Shown here in pieces: positions 55,319-64,000 of a stretch of 64,000 bases of DNA. Source of the stretch: Candidatus Eremiobacterota bacterium. GTDB lineage: Bacteria; Vulcanimicrobiota; CADAWZ01; Ess09-12. Each line of letters opens with the position of its first letter. Positions within the stretch are counted from its first letter, which is position 1. Location: contig JAVHLM010000030.1 in NCBI GenBank assembly GCA_031082125.1, positions 40,923 to 104,922 of the forward strand, given 5' to 3'. The position numbers and the translations under genes were made by a program. Under the pieces are notes generated by a model. It was not told the DNA's origin and ran no database searches. It saw nothing but the letters and a program-made list of their open reading frames with translations.

Positions 55319-56537
55319 TCACGGGGGTGAAGGGGTCCTCTGTCGAGACCTTGGTGGGGGCCGAGTCGTAGTGAAAGTTGCTGTTGCCGCTCACGGTGAG
55401 GGTTTTGGCCACGAATGATCCGTAGAAGTCGTTTCCCCCTCCGAAGGTGAGGGCCGCCATCGGGGCATAAATCCTGAGGGACAGCATGGTCCCCGAGAGC
55501 CCCTGGAGATTGATGGACTGGGCGGCGGTACCCCCGTAGAGGCTCAGCTGCTGGGACTGCATGGTGTAGTTTGCGATGGACGCTCCCGACGAAGAGTTGA
55601 GATTGCCCTGCAGGAAGAGGTTCACGGGCCCGTTCTTGACCCGGATGACGGACCCTGACGACATGGTGATGTCCCCCGTGATGACATAGTTTCCCGCTGC
55701 GAGATCGATGATGCCTCCCTTGGCGTCCCAGCCGCTGTAGGTGCCCGGCATGATGCTCACCGTCTGCTTGCTCGCTGCAGTGACTGTCCCCTTGCTCGCT
55801 CCCATGTCGGGAAAAGGCGTGGGGGGAAGGCTCTGTGTCTCGTACAGCACTGAAAAGGCCATATAATAAGGTGAGCCTATGATGTTGAGGGTAGTCGCCT
55901 CCGAGCCCCCGGGACCCACCGAGAGGGTGCCCATAATAGAGACATTTTTCAGCGTGACCGATCCCGGCGCCGACGCGTTGGTTGCCATATCGCCGCCGCT
56001 CGCCCTCTTCGTCTGCGCGTAAGTCCCCTGGCTTGAGTCATAGCTGTCAACATAGACGGTGCCGCTCAGGAAGATCGAGTCAGACCCGAAGAGGGCCACC
56101 TTGTACTTGGTCCCCCTTGTCACCAGCACTTCTTCATAGGCCACGGCACCCCTGTACTCGCCTTTCGCGATGAAATGGACAAACTGGGGGGGGACGATCC
56201 TTCCCCCGTAGCCGGTGAGGGCCGTGCTGCCGGTGGCGTTGTTGGTCGAGTAGGGAATGGCCGCCTGGTTCTTGTCGAAGGTCACGGTGTACGTCGCCCC
56301 CGAGTGGGGGAGGACCGCCTTGTTGAATCCTGCGCTCCACCTGGTATCGGTCTTGAGCTGGATCATGGCGTCCTCAACGCCGGCGATGGCGGCCTGCTCG
56401 GCGATGAGGGTGTTCTCACCCCTTGATGACAGTGACTTGTCGGCGGCGTAGTGGCGCACCATGCTGAGGGCAAAGAAGAACATGATGCCTATGCCCAGCA
56501 GAGCCACTACCAGGATGAATCCGCGGTGCCTCTTCAT
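55290..56537 (-). CDS. PilX-like minor pilin / pilus assembly protein
   Basis: A 415-residue protein. It begins MKRHRGFILVVALLGIG, a prepilin-like N terminus (G6/F7 cleavage) that lacks Glu at position +5, as in the PilX group. The rest is beta-rich with many Gly/Ser/Asn/Thr, and the repeating hydrophobic pattern suggests a beta-helix or DUF7305-like fold (LTVSGNSNFHYD near the end). It is last in the pilC-prepilin operon. Confidence 0.75.
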   Translation of the reverse strand: MKRHRGFILVVALLGIGIMFFFALSMVRHYAADKSLSSRGENTLIAEQAAIAGVEDAMIQLKTDTRWSAGFNKAVLPHSGATYTVTFDKNQAAIPYSTNNATGSTALTGYGGRIVPPQFVHFIAKGEYRGAVAYEEVLVTRGTKYKVALFGSDSIFLSGTVYVDSYDSSQGTYAQTKRASGGDMATNASAPGSVTLKNVSIMGTLSVGPGGSEATTLNIIGSPYYMAFSVLYETQSLPPTPFPDMGASKGTVTAASKQTVSIMPGTYSGWDAKGGIIDLAAGNYVITGDITMSSGSVIRVKNGPVNLFLQGNLNSSSGASIANYTMQSQQLSLYGGTAAQSINLQGLSGTMLSLRIYAPMAALTFGGGNDFYGSFVAKTLTVSGNSNFHYDSAPTKVSTEDPFTPVITMRCSPRW

Positions 56538-56547
56538 TGCCCTGTGC

Positions 56548-57171
56548 TCACTTTCTTTTCAGATTATAGAGGAGCACCGTCAGGTCTGCCGACTGGGTGT
56601 CCCTTTTCCCATGCTGATTCACTGTCTCGGTCTGAAGATGCAGTATCGCGGCAGACATGGTGGCGTTGCTGTCAGGCGTGAGGCTGACCTTCTGTGCCGT
56701 TTTCATGACCGTGGTGCCGGTGCCGTTGCAGAGGGTTGCCAGCTCACTTGCCGTGAGGGGAATATTGGTGGCGGGGTCGGTGAAATCGCGGTACACCTCT
56801 CTTCTCAGCAGCGTGGTGGTGCCTGCAGGGATATAATAGATGACGTATTTCTGCCATACCAGTGAGCCGCCCGCAGCGGTGATGAATCGCCCATTGCTGT
56901 CCGTCGCCGCCATGAAGCTGAAGGCGCCCTTGCCTATCGCTGAGCCGTCGGTGATGAGGGCCTTGTGAGTGGACTTCACCTCCTGGGCAATCTTCATCAG
57001 CACGGTCTGCAGGTCCTGGCGGGCCGCCGAATGGGCGGCCGCTCCCTGGAAGACGGTCTTGCTTCTCACGGTCATAAGGGTCATGACCCCGACAAGAAAA
57101 AGGAGCATCACGAAGGTGATGAGCAGTTCCACGAGGGTGAGCCCCCGGGGAGCCCGCGTGCGGATCACCAT
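56548..57171 (-). CDS. Prepilin-like protein (PilW type)
   Basis: A 207-residue protein. The class III signal RAPRG|LTLVELLITFVML has cleavage after G10 and Glu at +5. The hydrophobic helix is followed by a 170-residue globular domain with SAARQDLQTVLMKIAQEVK, typical of PilW/PulJ. A minor pilin, probably in the priming complex with its neighbours. Confidence 0.82.
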   Translation of the reverse strand: MVIRTRAPRGLTLVELLITFVMLLFLVGVMTLMTVRSKTVFQGAAAHSAARQDLQTVLMKIAQEVKSTHKALITDGSAIGKGAFSFMAATDSNGRFITAAGGSLVWQKYVIYYIPAGTTTLLRREVYRDFTDPATNIPLTASELATLCNGTGTTVMKTAQKVSLTPDSNATMSAAILHLQTETVNQHGKRDTQSADLTVLLYNLKRK

Positions 57172-57187
57172 GGTCTTCTCATGCCTC

Positions 57188-57580
57188 CTAACCTGCGCCT
57201 TTCCTCACAATGATGGTCTCCATCACCAGCTTCCTTGTTCCCGTACTGTCTTTCCAAGTTATCTCCGCCCAGAGGAGCTTCTTGTCGGCGTCAACGCTCT
57301 GCACGAAGGTGCTGTAGGAGAATGATTCAGAGTAAGGGGCCCCGTTGTTGATGCCCCGGAACACCATGGTCCCCGATGAAGGGACGATGCTGTCGAAGCC
57401 GCCGGACCGCATGGAGTCAAGAAGGCTTTTCCCGAGGTACGCGGCATGGACGCGCTGCTCCGACTTCTGGAGCCCCTTCCTGCCCGAGGAGAATGAGGTG
57501 AGTATCACCAGCGCCGCGATCAAGACCAAGGCGAACGCGACGATGGTCTCCGTCAATGTGAAGCCCTTTTCCTTCTTCAT
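57188..57580 (-). CDS. Prepilin-like protein (PilV type)
   Basis: A 130-residue protein. KKEKG|FTLTETIVAFALV is a canonical prepilin-peptidase site with Glu at +5. The small globular domain (SLLDSMRSGGFDSI and onward) resembles PilV/GspI minor pilins. It is 30 bases after pilC and 16 before the PilW-like gene in one operon. Confidence 0.84.
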   Translation of the reverse strand: MKKEKGFTLTETIVAFALVLIAALVILTSFSSGRKGLQKSEQRVHAAYLGKSLLDSMRSGGFDSIVPSSGTMVFRGINNGAPYSESFSYSTFVQSVDADKKLLWAEITWKDSTGTRKLVMETIIVRKGAG

Positions 57581-57610
57581 GAGACTTTCTCCCTCGTTCT
57601 TGTCAGGCGC

Positions 57611-58810
57611 TCAGCCGAGCACCTGCACCAGGTTGAAGAGGGGCATGCCCAGCGAAATAATCAGCAGGCCTACAAAGATCCCCACCACGACGATGACGAG
57701 CGGCTCGATAAGGGACGCCATGTTTTTCAGCATCACATCCACCTGGAGCTCGTAGAAATCGGCTATCTCGTTGAGCATGGTCTCAAGAGTCCCCGACTCC
57801 TCGCCGGTCGCTATCATGCTGACGGCCATCTTGGTGAACTCGCCGCCCTGGCGGAGGGACTCGGCCATCGACTCCCCCTCCTTGGTCCTCCTGAGGAGGT
57901 TCATGATCATCTTTTCCATCACCCTGTTGCCCACGCTGCCGCTCACCAGCTCGATGGATTTCAGCGTCGAGACGCCCCCCGAGAGGAGGGAGCTGAGAGT
58001 CCTCGCGAAGCGGGCGATGGCAAGGCGCCTGAGGAGAGGGCCTATGACGGGAAGCTTCAGCAGCATGCGGTCCTTCACAAGCTCGCCCTTGCTGGTGCGC
58101 ACATAGCGGCTCAGCAGGTAAAGCGTCGCCATGACCCCCGCGGCGATGAGGTACCAGTATCTCCACATGAAGTCGGCCACGGCGAGAAAAATCTGGGTGG
58201 AGAAGGGCAGGGGAGCGTCGAGGCCCTTGTATATCTCTTCAAACTGCTTGACGCCGAACATGAAAATGAAGACGGAGATGGCAAAGGCAAGAATCATGAC
58301 CGTCACGGGGTACATGAGGGCCGATTTCACCTTCTTCTTGAGGTTCTCGGCATTCTCTATGTACTCGGCGAGCTTGAAGAGGATCTCGGGGAGCTTTCCC
58401 CCCGTCTCCCCCGACTCCACCATGAAGAGGTAGAACCGCGGGAACACGTTGGGATGGCGGCTCAGCATCTCCGATATGGCCTTCCCCTCCTTGACTCCCT
58501 CGGTGATATGGACGAAGACCGACTGGAGAAAAGCGTTTTCCGAGTCGGAGGTGATTATCTCAAGGGCGCGCAGCAGCGGGACGCCGGCACGGAGCATCGT
58601 GGCAAGCTGCCTGGTGACGACCTGGAGCTCCTCGCCGCTTATGGACCCGCCGAAGAGGACTTTTCTTTCCTTGACCTCCTTGATCTCTATCACGGTCGAG
58701 TAGGAGGTGGAAAGCCTCTTCAGGGCGCTCTCGCGGTCAGGTGCCTCGATGATGCCCGTGACGGGCCGCTTGTTCTCATTGAGATAGGTGAAGATAAACT
58801 GAGGCAGCAT
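57611..58810 (-). CDS. pilC: PilC/GspF inner-membrane platform protein
   Basis: A 399-residue protein with two GspF domains: LATMLRAGVPLLRALEII and the repeated RTLSSLLSGGVSTLKSIELV, each followed by a G-E-x-x-G or G-E-E-S-G element (VESGETGG, ATGEESGT), and three transmembrane helices. An N-terminal segment (MLPQFIFTYLNENKRPVTG) fits the family. It is the platform for the PilB motor. First gene of the minus-strand pilin operon. Confidence 0.93.
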   Translation of the reverse strand: MLPQFIFTYLNENKRPVTGIIEAPDRESALKRLSTSYSTVIEIKEVKERKVLFGGSISGEELQVVTRQLATMLRAGVPLLRALEIITSDSENAFLQSVFVHITEGVKEGKAISEMLSRHPNVFPRFYLFMVESGETGGKLPEILFKLAEYIENAENLKKKVKSALMYPVTVMILAFAISVFIFMFGVKQFEEIYKGLDAPLPFSTQIFLAVADFMWRYWYLIAAGVMATLYLLSRYVRTSKGELVKDRMLLKLPVIGPLLRRLAIARFARTLSSLLSGGVSTLKSIELVSGSVGNRVMEKMIMNLLRRTKEGESMAESLRQGGEFTKMAVSMIATGEESGTLETMLNEIADFYELQVDVMLKNMASLIEPLVIVVVGIFVGLLIISLGMPLFNLVQVLG

Positions 58811-58932
58811 TCCGGGAACCTCCCTGAAAATACCTTCAATCCCGGGCCGGGGAGTTCCTGCCCGGCGCTCCCGGATTTCTCGGCTCCCTGTCCTGTGTCA
58901 TTGTCGCCATGGGCTTTGCCCAAAGCGGCATT

Positions 58933-59562
58933 TCATTCATCCTCGCCGGAGGTTCCCGTCTCCTTCTCCCCGCCGGCATCTCCCGCCTTGGCGTTCAGGT
59001 TCTTGTCCTTTGAGAACTTGGACCCCTTGACGGTCACCTCCAGCGCGAGCCCCCCCTCGGTGAGCTGGTAGAGCCAGACACCGTCAGACATAGGCACCGC
59101 TCCCTGGAGAGCGCCCCCTGTTTTCCCCGACTTTGCCGCCGCCGTGCCCTGGGCGCCGAGGGTCCAGCCCGAATCGACGAAGTTCCTGAAGGCCTTTTCA
59201 TTGTCGAAGACAAAGATCAGCATGAATTTCTTGACGCCGAAGCCGAGCCCCGCCTGGAGCTCCCGCATTTTCATATACACTTTTTCACTGGTCTTGTTGG
59301 TGACGGCGACGCCGCTCCCCCTGCCGGTCCCGGCAACGAGAATCTTGATGCCGAAATCGCTGAAAGTGGCGTAACCATAAGCTTTTTCTACCGCGGCCTT
59401 CGCGCCGGGACGGGCCTTGTAGAGGGCCGAGAGTATGTCCTGGGAGCGTTTCAGAATCGCCTGGCGCTGCTCTTCGGGGGATTTTCCCTTTTTGAAGATC
59501 CCCGCCTGCGCAGGCGGGGAAAAGCAGAGCATCAGCAGAAGCATAAGGGCGGTAAGACGCAT
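58933..59562 (-). CDS. Exported SYLF (Ysc84) lipid-binding-domain protein
   Basis: A 209-residue protein with a signal peptide (MRLTALMLLLMLCFSPPAQA). It carries the SYLF hallmark GYATFSDFGIKILVAGTGRG, GVAVTN, MRELQAGLGFGVKKF and IFVFDNEKAFRNFVDSGW. SYLF domains bind phosphoinositides in eukaryotes and occur as periplasmic proteins of unclear function in bacteria. The C-terminal tail is Lys/Gly/Glu-rich. Confidence 0.85.
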   Translation of the reverse strand: MRLTALMLLLMLCFSPPAQAGIFKKGKSPEEQRQAILKRSQDILSALYKARPGAKAAVEKAYGYATFSDFGIKILVAGTGRGSGVAVTNKTSEKVYMKMRELQAGLGFGVKKFMLIFVFDNEKAFRNFVDSGWTLGAQGTAAAKSGKTGGALQGAVPMSDGVWLYQLTEGGLALEVTVKGSKFSKDKNLNAKAGDAGGEKETGTSGEDE

Positions 59563-59714
59563 GGAGCACCTCCGGTATCTGGCATAGGGTCACTATAGCC
59601 CGTTTTCTCCGGGCCTGGGGCGGAATCCTCTCTGTCCTGCCGGGAATGACAGACAGGTTGTCGCGGGGACATTGCAGGTTTTCCTGAGAGCTTTCACCTT
59701 GCCTCTTTTTCTGC

Positions 59715-59720
59715 TATAAT
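59715..59720 (+). promoter_or_regulatory. -10 element candidate for the DUF4019 gene
   Basis: A perfect TATAAT 35 bases before the ATG; the hexamer 17 bases upstream (TTTCAC) is a weak -35. Confidence 0.4.
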
Positions 59721-59754
59721 AACCTATGACACACTGTCTTGAAAAGGAGAGCCC

Positions 59755-60186
59755 ATGAAAAAAAGTCATGTTCTGTTTATCGCGGTCGCTTTTTTCGCTG
59801 CGGGCCTTGTGTGCAGCGCTGCGGCAACCGCTGACGAAGCCAGGGAGAAGGCCGCTGTCGCGTCATCCGGGACCTGGCTCGCCCTCGTGGACAAGGGGAG
59901 CTACGATAAGGCCTGGGATCAGGCCTCTGCTTACTTCAAGGGCGCCGTCACCAAGGCAGGCCTTGAGGCCTCGCTGAAAGGCGTCAGAGACCCCCTGGGG
60001 AAAGTGCTCTCAAGAAAGCTCAAGTCCAAGACTTATTCGAAGACGCTCCCGGGAGCGCCTGACGGCGAGTATGTCATCATACAGTATGACACGTCATTTC
60101 AGAAAAAGGCCGCGGCGGTGGAAACAGTCACCCCGATGCTTGACAAGGACGGGAAGTGGAGAGTCTCGGGCTACTATATAAAATAG
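59755..60186 (+). CDS. Exported DUF4019 protein
   Basis: A 143-residue protein with a signal peptide (MKKSHVLFIAVAFFAAGLVC, then SAAATA). The mature part has SSGTWLALVDKGSYDKAWDQAS, ALFKG-like and LGKVLSRKL segments and ends DGKWRVSGYYIK, the DUF4019 pattern (a small NTF2-like fold). Its function is unknown in general. AAAGGAGAGCCC precedes the ATG. It converges with the PQQ-propeller gene. Confidence 0.82.
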   Translation: MKKSHVLFIAVAFFAAGLVCSAAATADEAREKAAVASSGTWLALVDKGSYDKAWDQASAYFKGAVTKAGLEASLKGVRDPLGKVLSRKLKSKTYSKTLPGAPDGEYVIIQYDTSFQKKAAAVETVTPMLDKDGKWRVSGYYIK

Positions 60187-60188
60187 CC

Positions 60189-61736
60189 TCAGAGCTTCTG
60201 GAACCTGCCATCCTTCTTCCTGAGCTTCAGGCCGTCTATCTCGACGAGCCCGTCCTCGACGATTACGGCTTTTGCGCCATCGCCTGACGATCCTGCGGCG
60301 CCGTCCTGCTGTTTCTGGATTTCCCCCGCGGTGAGGGCCTTCCCGTCCTTCCCGACATAAAGGTCGCTGTCCTCTATGGTGAAGGCTTTCACGGTGTCGG
60401 GATAGGCGTAGGCGATGAGGCTCCCGTCCGGCGCGAAGCTGATGGAGTGGATGCCGTCCTTCTCGGAGGTGCCCGGTTTTGCGTTCACGCGGGCAAGGTG
60501 GGTGGCCATGTCCACGAGGGAGATGTCATCAATGGACTCGATTTCTTCCCATTCCTCGATGAAGTTGGTCCTTGAGTGAAGCACGGCGAGCTTCTTCCCC
60601 GCCGGGTCCAGCGTGATGCCCTCGATGCGGCCGGCGATGGGTGTCTCCCATTCAATGCTGCCGTCATCGGGCCTGAAGGCCATGATTTTCTGGCTTTCGC
60701 CCTTGTGGTCCTTCGTTATCCAGGTGGCGCCTGTGGTGCCCACGAGGACCGTGCCGTCGGGGGCAATGACGGGAGCCACCATGTTTTCGCCCGTGGGGCT
60801 CTCCCAGAGCTTTTTCCCCGATGCGCCGTCAAGGCAGGCAATGCTCCACCTCGCGTCCTTCTCTCCCCTCAGGGGGACATAGAGGCGCCCCTGATCATCG
60901 CAGAAAGGAGAAAAGGAATAGTAGATGCTCTCTCCCGCATCATAGGGCTCGAAGCCCTTCTTGAGTTTTCCCGTTTCGCCGTCCACGGCATGGATGGTAC
61001 CCTTCTTGCCCACGACGAAGACCGTGCCGTCAGGCGCAAGGGCCGGCGGGTGGTTTTCCGGCTGCGGCACCGAGTTCTCCTTCGCCTTGAAGGCGAAGGC
61101 CCATTTCTTCAGGGCCCACTGCTGCTTTCCCGTGGCCCTGTCGAGGGCATAGAGGCTGCCTTCCCCGTCGCGGAGGAAGAGCCTGTTGCCCTTGCCCAGG
61201 ACCGGTGAAGGCACGCCGCCGTCATTGCGGGTGTTGAACTCCCAGAGCTGCTCTCCCGTGCCGAGGTCGAAGGCATGGAGCCTCCCCGAGCGGTCCGGCA
61301 CATAGGCCTTCCCGTCATCACTGAAGGCAGGAGGGCGGTTCACGGCAAGAGTGCGCATTCCCGCGTATTTTTGCGCGGGGTCCTCCATCTCCTTTGAGAG
61401 GATCTCCCTGCCGTCCTTCACGACGGTGAAGTTGCCGAAGGTCGAGGCGTTTATTTCGCCATTCGGTCCCACGTTGGGGTGGGGGGAGATGCCGGACCTT
61501 CTGGGCACGGCCCATTTCTCCTTCATCCGGAAGGCGGGCTTCAGATCGCCGTCCAGCAGCACCTGGGAGGCGACGGAGGCCATTTTCCCGGAATGGCGGG
61601 GAGTGTCCTGAGGGGGGGATGGAGTGAATTCGTCGCGGGCCTGCGGTGAATCCGCCTGCGGTGCAGGTAACGACGAGGAGTTGGTGGGTGAGGCGATGCC
61701 GGGCAGGTGGGTGCCTCCGATTTTTCCTATATCCAT
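60189..61736 (-). CDS. PQQ/YncE-like beta-propeller protein
   Basis: A 515-residue protein. After a roughly 90-residue Pro/Ser-rich N terminus, blades repeat with the tryptophan-docking type signatures LHAFDLGTGEQLWEF, LYALDRATGKQQWAL, IHAVDGETGKLKKGF and ACLDGASGKKLWE, plus PDGTVFVVG and PDGTVLVGT. ATG 61736 has AAAGGAG upstream; the frame before it is not needed. No signal peptide is visible, so its location is uncertain. A structural or binding role is likely. Confidence 0.78.
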   Translation of the reverse strand: MDIGKIGGTHLPGIASPTNSSSLPAPQADSPQARDEFTPSPPQDTPRHSGKMASVASQVLLDGDLKPAFRMKEKWAVPRRSGISPHPNVGPNGEINASTFGNFTVVKDGREILSKEMEDPAQKYAGMRTLAVNRPPAFSDDGKAYVPDRSGRLHAFDLGTGEQLWEFNTRNDGGVPSPVLGKGNRLFLRDGEGSLYALDRATGKQQWALKKWAFAFKAKENSVPQPENHPPALAPDGTVFVVGKKGTIHAVDGETGKLKKGFEPYDAGESIYYSFSPFCDDQGRLYVPLRGEKDARWSIACLDGASGKKLWESPTGENMVAPVIAPDGTVLVGTTGATWITKDHKGESQKIMAFRPDDGSIEWETPIAGRIEGITLDPAGKKLAVLHSRTNFIEEWEEIESIDDISLVDMATHLARVNAKPGTSEKDGIHSISFAPDGSLIAYAYPDTVKAFTIEDSDLYVGKDGKALTAGEIQKQQDGAAGSSGDGAKAVIVEDGLVEIDGLKLRKKDGRFQKL

Positions 61737-61811
61737 AGGGCTCAGCTCCTTTCCCGAAAAGAAGGGATCACAGTCCATTATACCAGAAAATGGTGACAGA
61801 CTCCACTATTT

Positions 61812-64000
61812 TCAGAATGTCAACAAAAGCTGATAGCGTTCGCCCTTCATATGCAGACCCGCCAGGAGCCCCTTTTCATAGACCAGGAAAGGGGTGCCTT
61901 CCGAGAGGGAGCCGAAGGTGAAGATGAGATCATAAGGCGCCCTGCCCTTCACGGTGAGAGTCCGCAGGCCGTGGAGCAGGTGGAGGTGGCAGGCCTCGCA
62001 GAGCACAATGAGGTTCCAGGGGTCATCGGTGCCGCCCTGGGAGCGCCTGATGATGTGGTGCACATGGAGGTTGCGGCGGCACCGGCAGCCCGGGGTCTGG
62101 CAGCGGAACCGGTCCCGCTTGAGGATCTTATGGTGATGGGCCGCTTTTTTCAAGGTGCCCTCGGTCTTGAGATAGTCGGCAAGGAGGGCGGCAAGGAATA
62201 TCTCTTCCGGTTGGCCCAGGTTGTCAGCGCCTTCCGCCTGAGCGATATGACTGAGAAAAGCCCGTGCCGCCACGTTCCAGACCTGATCAAGCTCCCGGGG
62301 GAGAAAGAATTTTATCATCATGGAGCTTCCTGCCGCCGGCGAGGGATCTCCCGCCGTGAGGATGTCCACCAGGAAGGTCTCCTCGGGATTCTCGCCCCGG
62401 GGGATGGTACAGATCTGCCGGGCTTTTTGCCCCGCACACAGCCTCGAATTTCTTTCAATTTCAAGGGAAGCCTCGGAGGCCATCATCTCATCGACATCGC
62501 TGAAGTACCTCCAGGGCGCATCAAAGCGCCTGTCGCGGCCTGCAATGAGCTTCTCGTCGTCTGACGCGAGAGGCCACGAAGAGCAAAGAGAGGGGCCCTT
62601 ATACCACGAGCCATCACGTATGCAGTCCTGCACCTCCGGAGAAAGGCCCCGGAACCTCTCGTCGGTGAGATAGCGGAGGCCGGGAAGCAAAGTATAATTG
62701 TGGGAGACCAGGCAGTCATATTCAAGGATCCTGGCAACTCGCCCCGCCTCTTCCCTGAGGTCCGCCGTGGGCACGCTCGCGGCATAGGCAATCCACTGCG
62801 ATTCATTCCTGGAGTCCACCAGGGGGAGAATGAGGCGCGCCTGCTCCCTGGTGATGACGCCCTTCCTGAAGGCGTCTTCGGTGAGGGAGTGGCGGCGGAA
62901 TCCCTCGGCGAGCCTGATGAGCTGGCGGGTCTGCGCCATCGAGAAGCCGCAGCGCTCCCCTGCATAGTCCTCGATGAACTCATAGCCGAGAAGGCGGTGG
63001 AGCTGCCGATCATCCATCGCCCGAAGGAGCATTCCCGCGGCCACGTCAAGCCTCTGGCGGATGGAGGCGGCCCTCCGGAGGCGGCCCGCAAACGCCCTGG
63101 CGGAGACCCCGGCGTATTCTCCGCCGGACCGGGCCTCTTCCAGCCACGACGGAAAATGGATGCTCCAGGGCAGCTCCCAGGGAGCGCCGCAGGAAGGGCT
63201 TCCGAAGGCCTTCCCGACACCCTCATCGGGATCGCTCACACGCCGGTTTCCCATCCTTCTCTTCATGAGGGGCACCCGTGAGAAGAGGGGGCGATTTCCC
63301 TTGGCATCAAGGGCCGGGAGCTCCGGGGCGACCTTCCCCGAGGCCAGGAAGTTGGCAAGGAGGGCCTCGACAAATCCGGCGACAGGCCCGTCATAGTGCT
63401 CTTTGTCCCTGAAGAGGGAGAGGGCGAAGTCCCAGGTGAGGGCAAGGGAGGGCGGCACACTGAAATACAGCATCGTGCCCTCGTTTCCGTCACCGTGCGC
63501 ATCATCGCACGCCCCGCCCGCCGCGCGCAGGCTTCCTTCAGAACCGGGCGCCCCATCGGCCTTTCTTTCAGCGAGGGCCCTTTTCACTTCCCTCTCGAGG
63601 CCGCACAGGGAGCGCACCTCTGCAATGGCGAGCCACCGGGACTCGTTCTCAGGCGTCGCGACCCTCGAGAGATGCCTGAGGGCGCTCTTTGCGATCCTGC
63701 CCTCAAGATAGGTCTCCCGCGTGAGGGGGAGCGCCCTGAGAAGCTCGAAGTTGCGCATCAGCTCCGACGCGGTGCGCCCCGAGAAAGAGAGATGCTCCGT
63801 GGCGAAGGTCCCCATGGAGCGGTATCCTAACTCCCCAACCCCCTTTGTTTTCAGAGTGACGAGAATGCCGCCGAGTGTAAGATCCAGTGCCATGCGGCCG
63901 CGGACTGCCTCGCAGAGCAGAAAATCAATGCGCGCTGCCCGCTCGTCCCTGTCGATGGAGCCGAAGGTGATATCCTCGGTGAGCTTTTCCGCTTCGGGGA
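61812..64000 (-). CDS. HNH endonuclease-like protein, paralogue of 13248-15680 (5' end beyond window)
   Basis: The frame stays open from 61812 past the first ATG (63893) to the window edge; the upstream residues (PEAEKLTEDITFGS..., DERAARIDFLLCEAVRGR) match the other copy, so the true start lies outside. The HNH site (HVHHIIRRS, NPWNL, LCEACHLHLLHG) and both duplicated helical blocks are conserved. Long stretches are also nearly identical at DNA level, which indicates a recent duplication or gene conversion. The C terminus differs (ends YQLLLTF). Same strand as the other copy. Confidence 0.85.
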   Translation of the reverse strand, partial: PEAEKLTEDITFGSIDRDERAARIDFLLCEAVRGRMALDLTLGGILVTLKTKGVGELGYRSMGTFATEHLSFSGRTASELMRNFELLRALPLTRETYLEGRIAKSALRHLSRVATPENESRWLAIAEVRSLCGLEREVKRALAERKADGAPGSEGSLRAAGGACDDAHGDGNEGTMLYFSVPPSLALTWDFALSLFRDKEHYDGPVAGFVEALLANFLASGKVAPELPALDAKGNRPLFSRVPLMKRRMGNRRVSDPDEGVGKAFGSPSCGAPWELPWSIHFPSWLEEARSGGEYAGVSARAFAGRLRRAASIRQRLDVAAGMLLRAMDDRQLHRLLGYEFIEDYAGERCGFSMAQTRQLIRLAEGFRRHSLTEDAFRKGVITREQARLILPLVDSRNESQWIAYAASVPTADLREEAGRVARILEYDCLVSHNYTLLPGLRYLTDERFRGLSPEVQDCIRDGSWYKGPSLCSSWPLASDDEKLIAGRDRRFDAPWRYFSDVDEMMASEASLEIERNSRLCAGQKARQICTIPRGENPEETFLVDILTAGDPSPAAGSSMMIKFFLPRELDQVWNVAARAFLSHIAQAEGADNLGQPEEIFLAALLADYLKTEGTLKKAAHHHKILKRDRFRCQTPGCRCRRNLHVHHIIRRSQGGTDDPWNLIVLCEACHLHLLHGLRTLTVKGRAPYDLIFTFGSLSEGTPFLVYEKGLLAGLHMKGERYQLLLTF

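Overview
The window is a contiguous piece of a bacterial chromosome. It is GC-rich overall, with one clearly AT-richer island at about 18.0-27.7 kb. No rRNA, tRNA or taxonomic marker gene is visible, so the organism cannot be named. The gene content suggests a deep-branching environmental bacterium with an elaborate cell envelope and much signalling: S-layer-homology, secreted-protease, SYLF, TPR and beta-propeller proteins; a PknB-like Ser/Thr kinase; two hybrid histidine kinases; a haem NO/O2 sensor (H-NOX); type IV pilus genes; an acetate-type symporter. Most genes have strong Shine-Dalgarno sites, and these often move the start downstream of the longest ORF.

Layout. 0-5.5 kb: a minus-strand run of envelope genes (truncated coiled-coil anchor, SLH protein, unknown anchored protein, secreted metzincin-like protease). 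5.8-13.2 kb: a TPR protein, then a very large multidomain protein joining YidD, a glycine zipper, two phospholipase-D modules, a radical-SAM domain and a nucleoside-phosphorylase-like domain behind a near-consensus promoter. 13.2-15.7 kb: an HNH endonuclease-like gene whose close paralogue runs off the right edge (61.8-64 kb). 16.1-27.6 kb: a complete type I-B CRISPR-Cas locus with 27 repeats, an AT-rich leader, and cas8b-cas7-cas5-cas3-cas6, an MNT/HEPN pair, then cas1-cas2-cas4, all transcribed toward the array. 28-39 kb: a PRTase-like gene beside cas8b, a Cache-PAS hybrid kinase, an ActP/DUF485 symporter operon, small membrane and Gly-rich proteins, a TolB-like propeller, a Ser/Thr kinase and an apparently frameshifted gene. 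39-46 kb: an ATLF-like zinc protease, a secreted helical-repeat protein, a second TPR protein, a membrane protein with a Cys/Asp/Gly tail, a lytic transglycosylase and a single-domain response regulator. 46.3-50.7 kb: an H-NOX/HNOBA-hybrid-kinase operon. 51-59 kb: pilM-pilB-receiver converging on pilC and three prepilin-like genes. 58.9-61.7 kb: SYLF, DUF4019 and PQQ-propeller proteins.

How the genes work together. The CRISPR locus looks intact: interference genes, Cas6, and the Cas1-Cas2-Cas4 adaptation genes in one co-directional cluster. A nucleotidyltransferase/HEPN pair, of the kind that forms toxin-antitoxin systems, separates the effector and adaptation blocks. The H-NOX gene is translationally coupled to a kinase whose N terminus is the H-NOX-associated (HNOBA) domain and which carries its own receivers and HPt domain, so it reads as a self-contained NO/O2 phosphorelay. 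The pilus genes give the cytoplasmic motor and platform (PilM, PilB, PilC) plus minor pilins, but no secretin or PilNOP is in view. The strongest candidate for new biology is the YidD-PLD-radical-SAM-phosphorylase protein at 7.7-13.2 kb.
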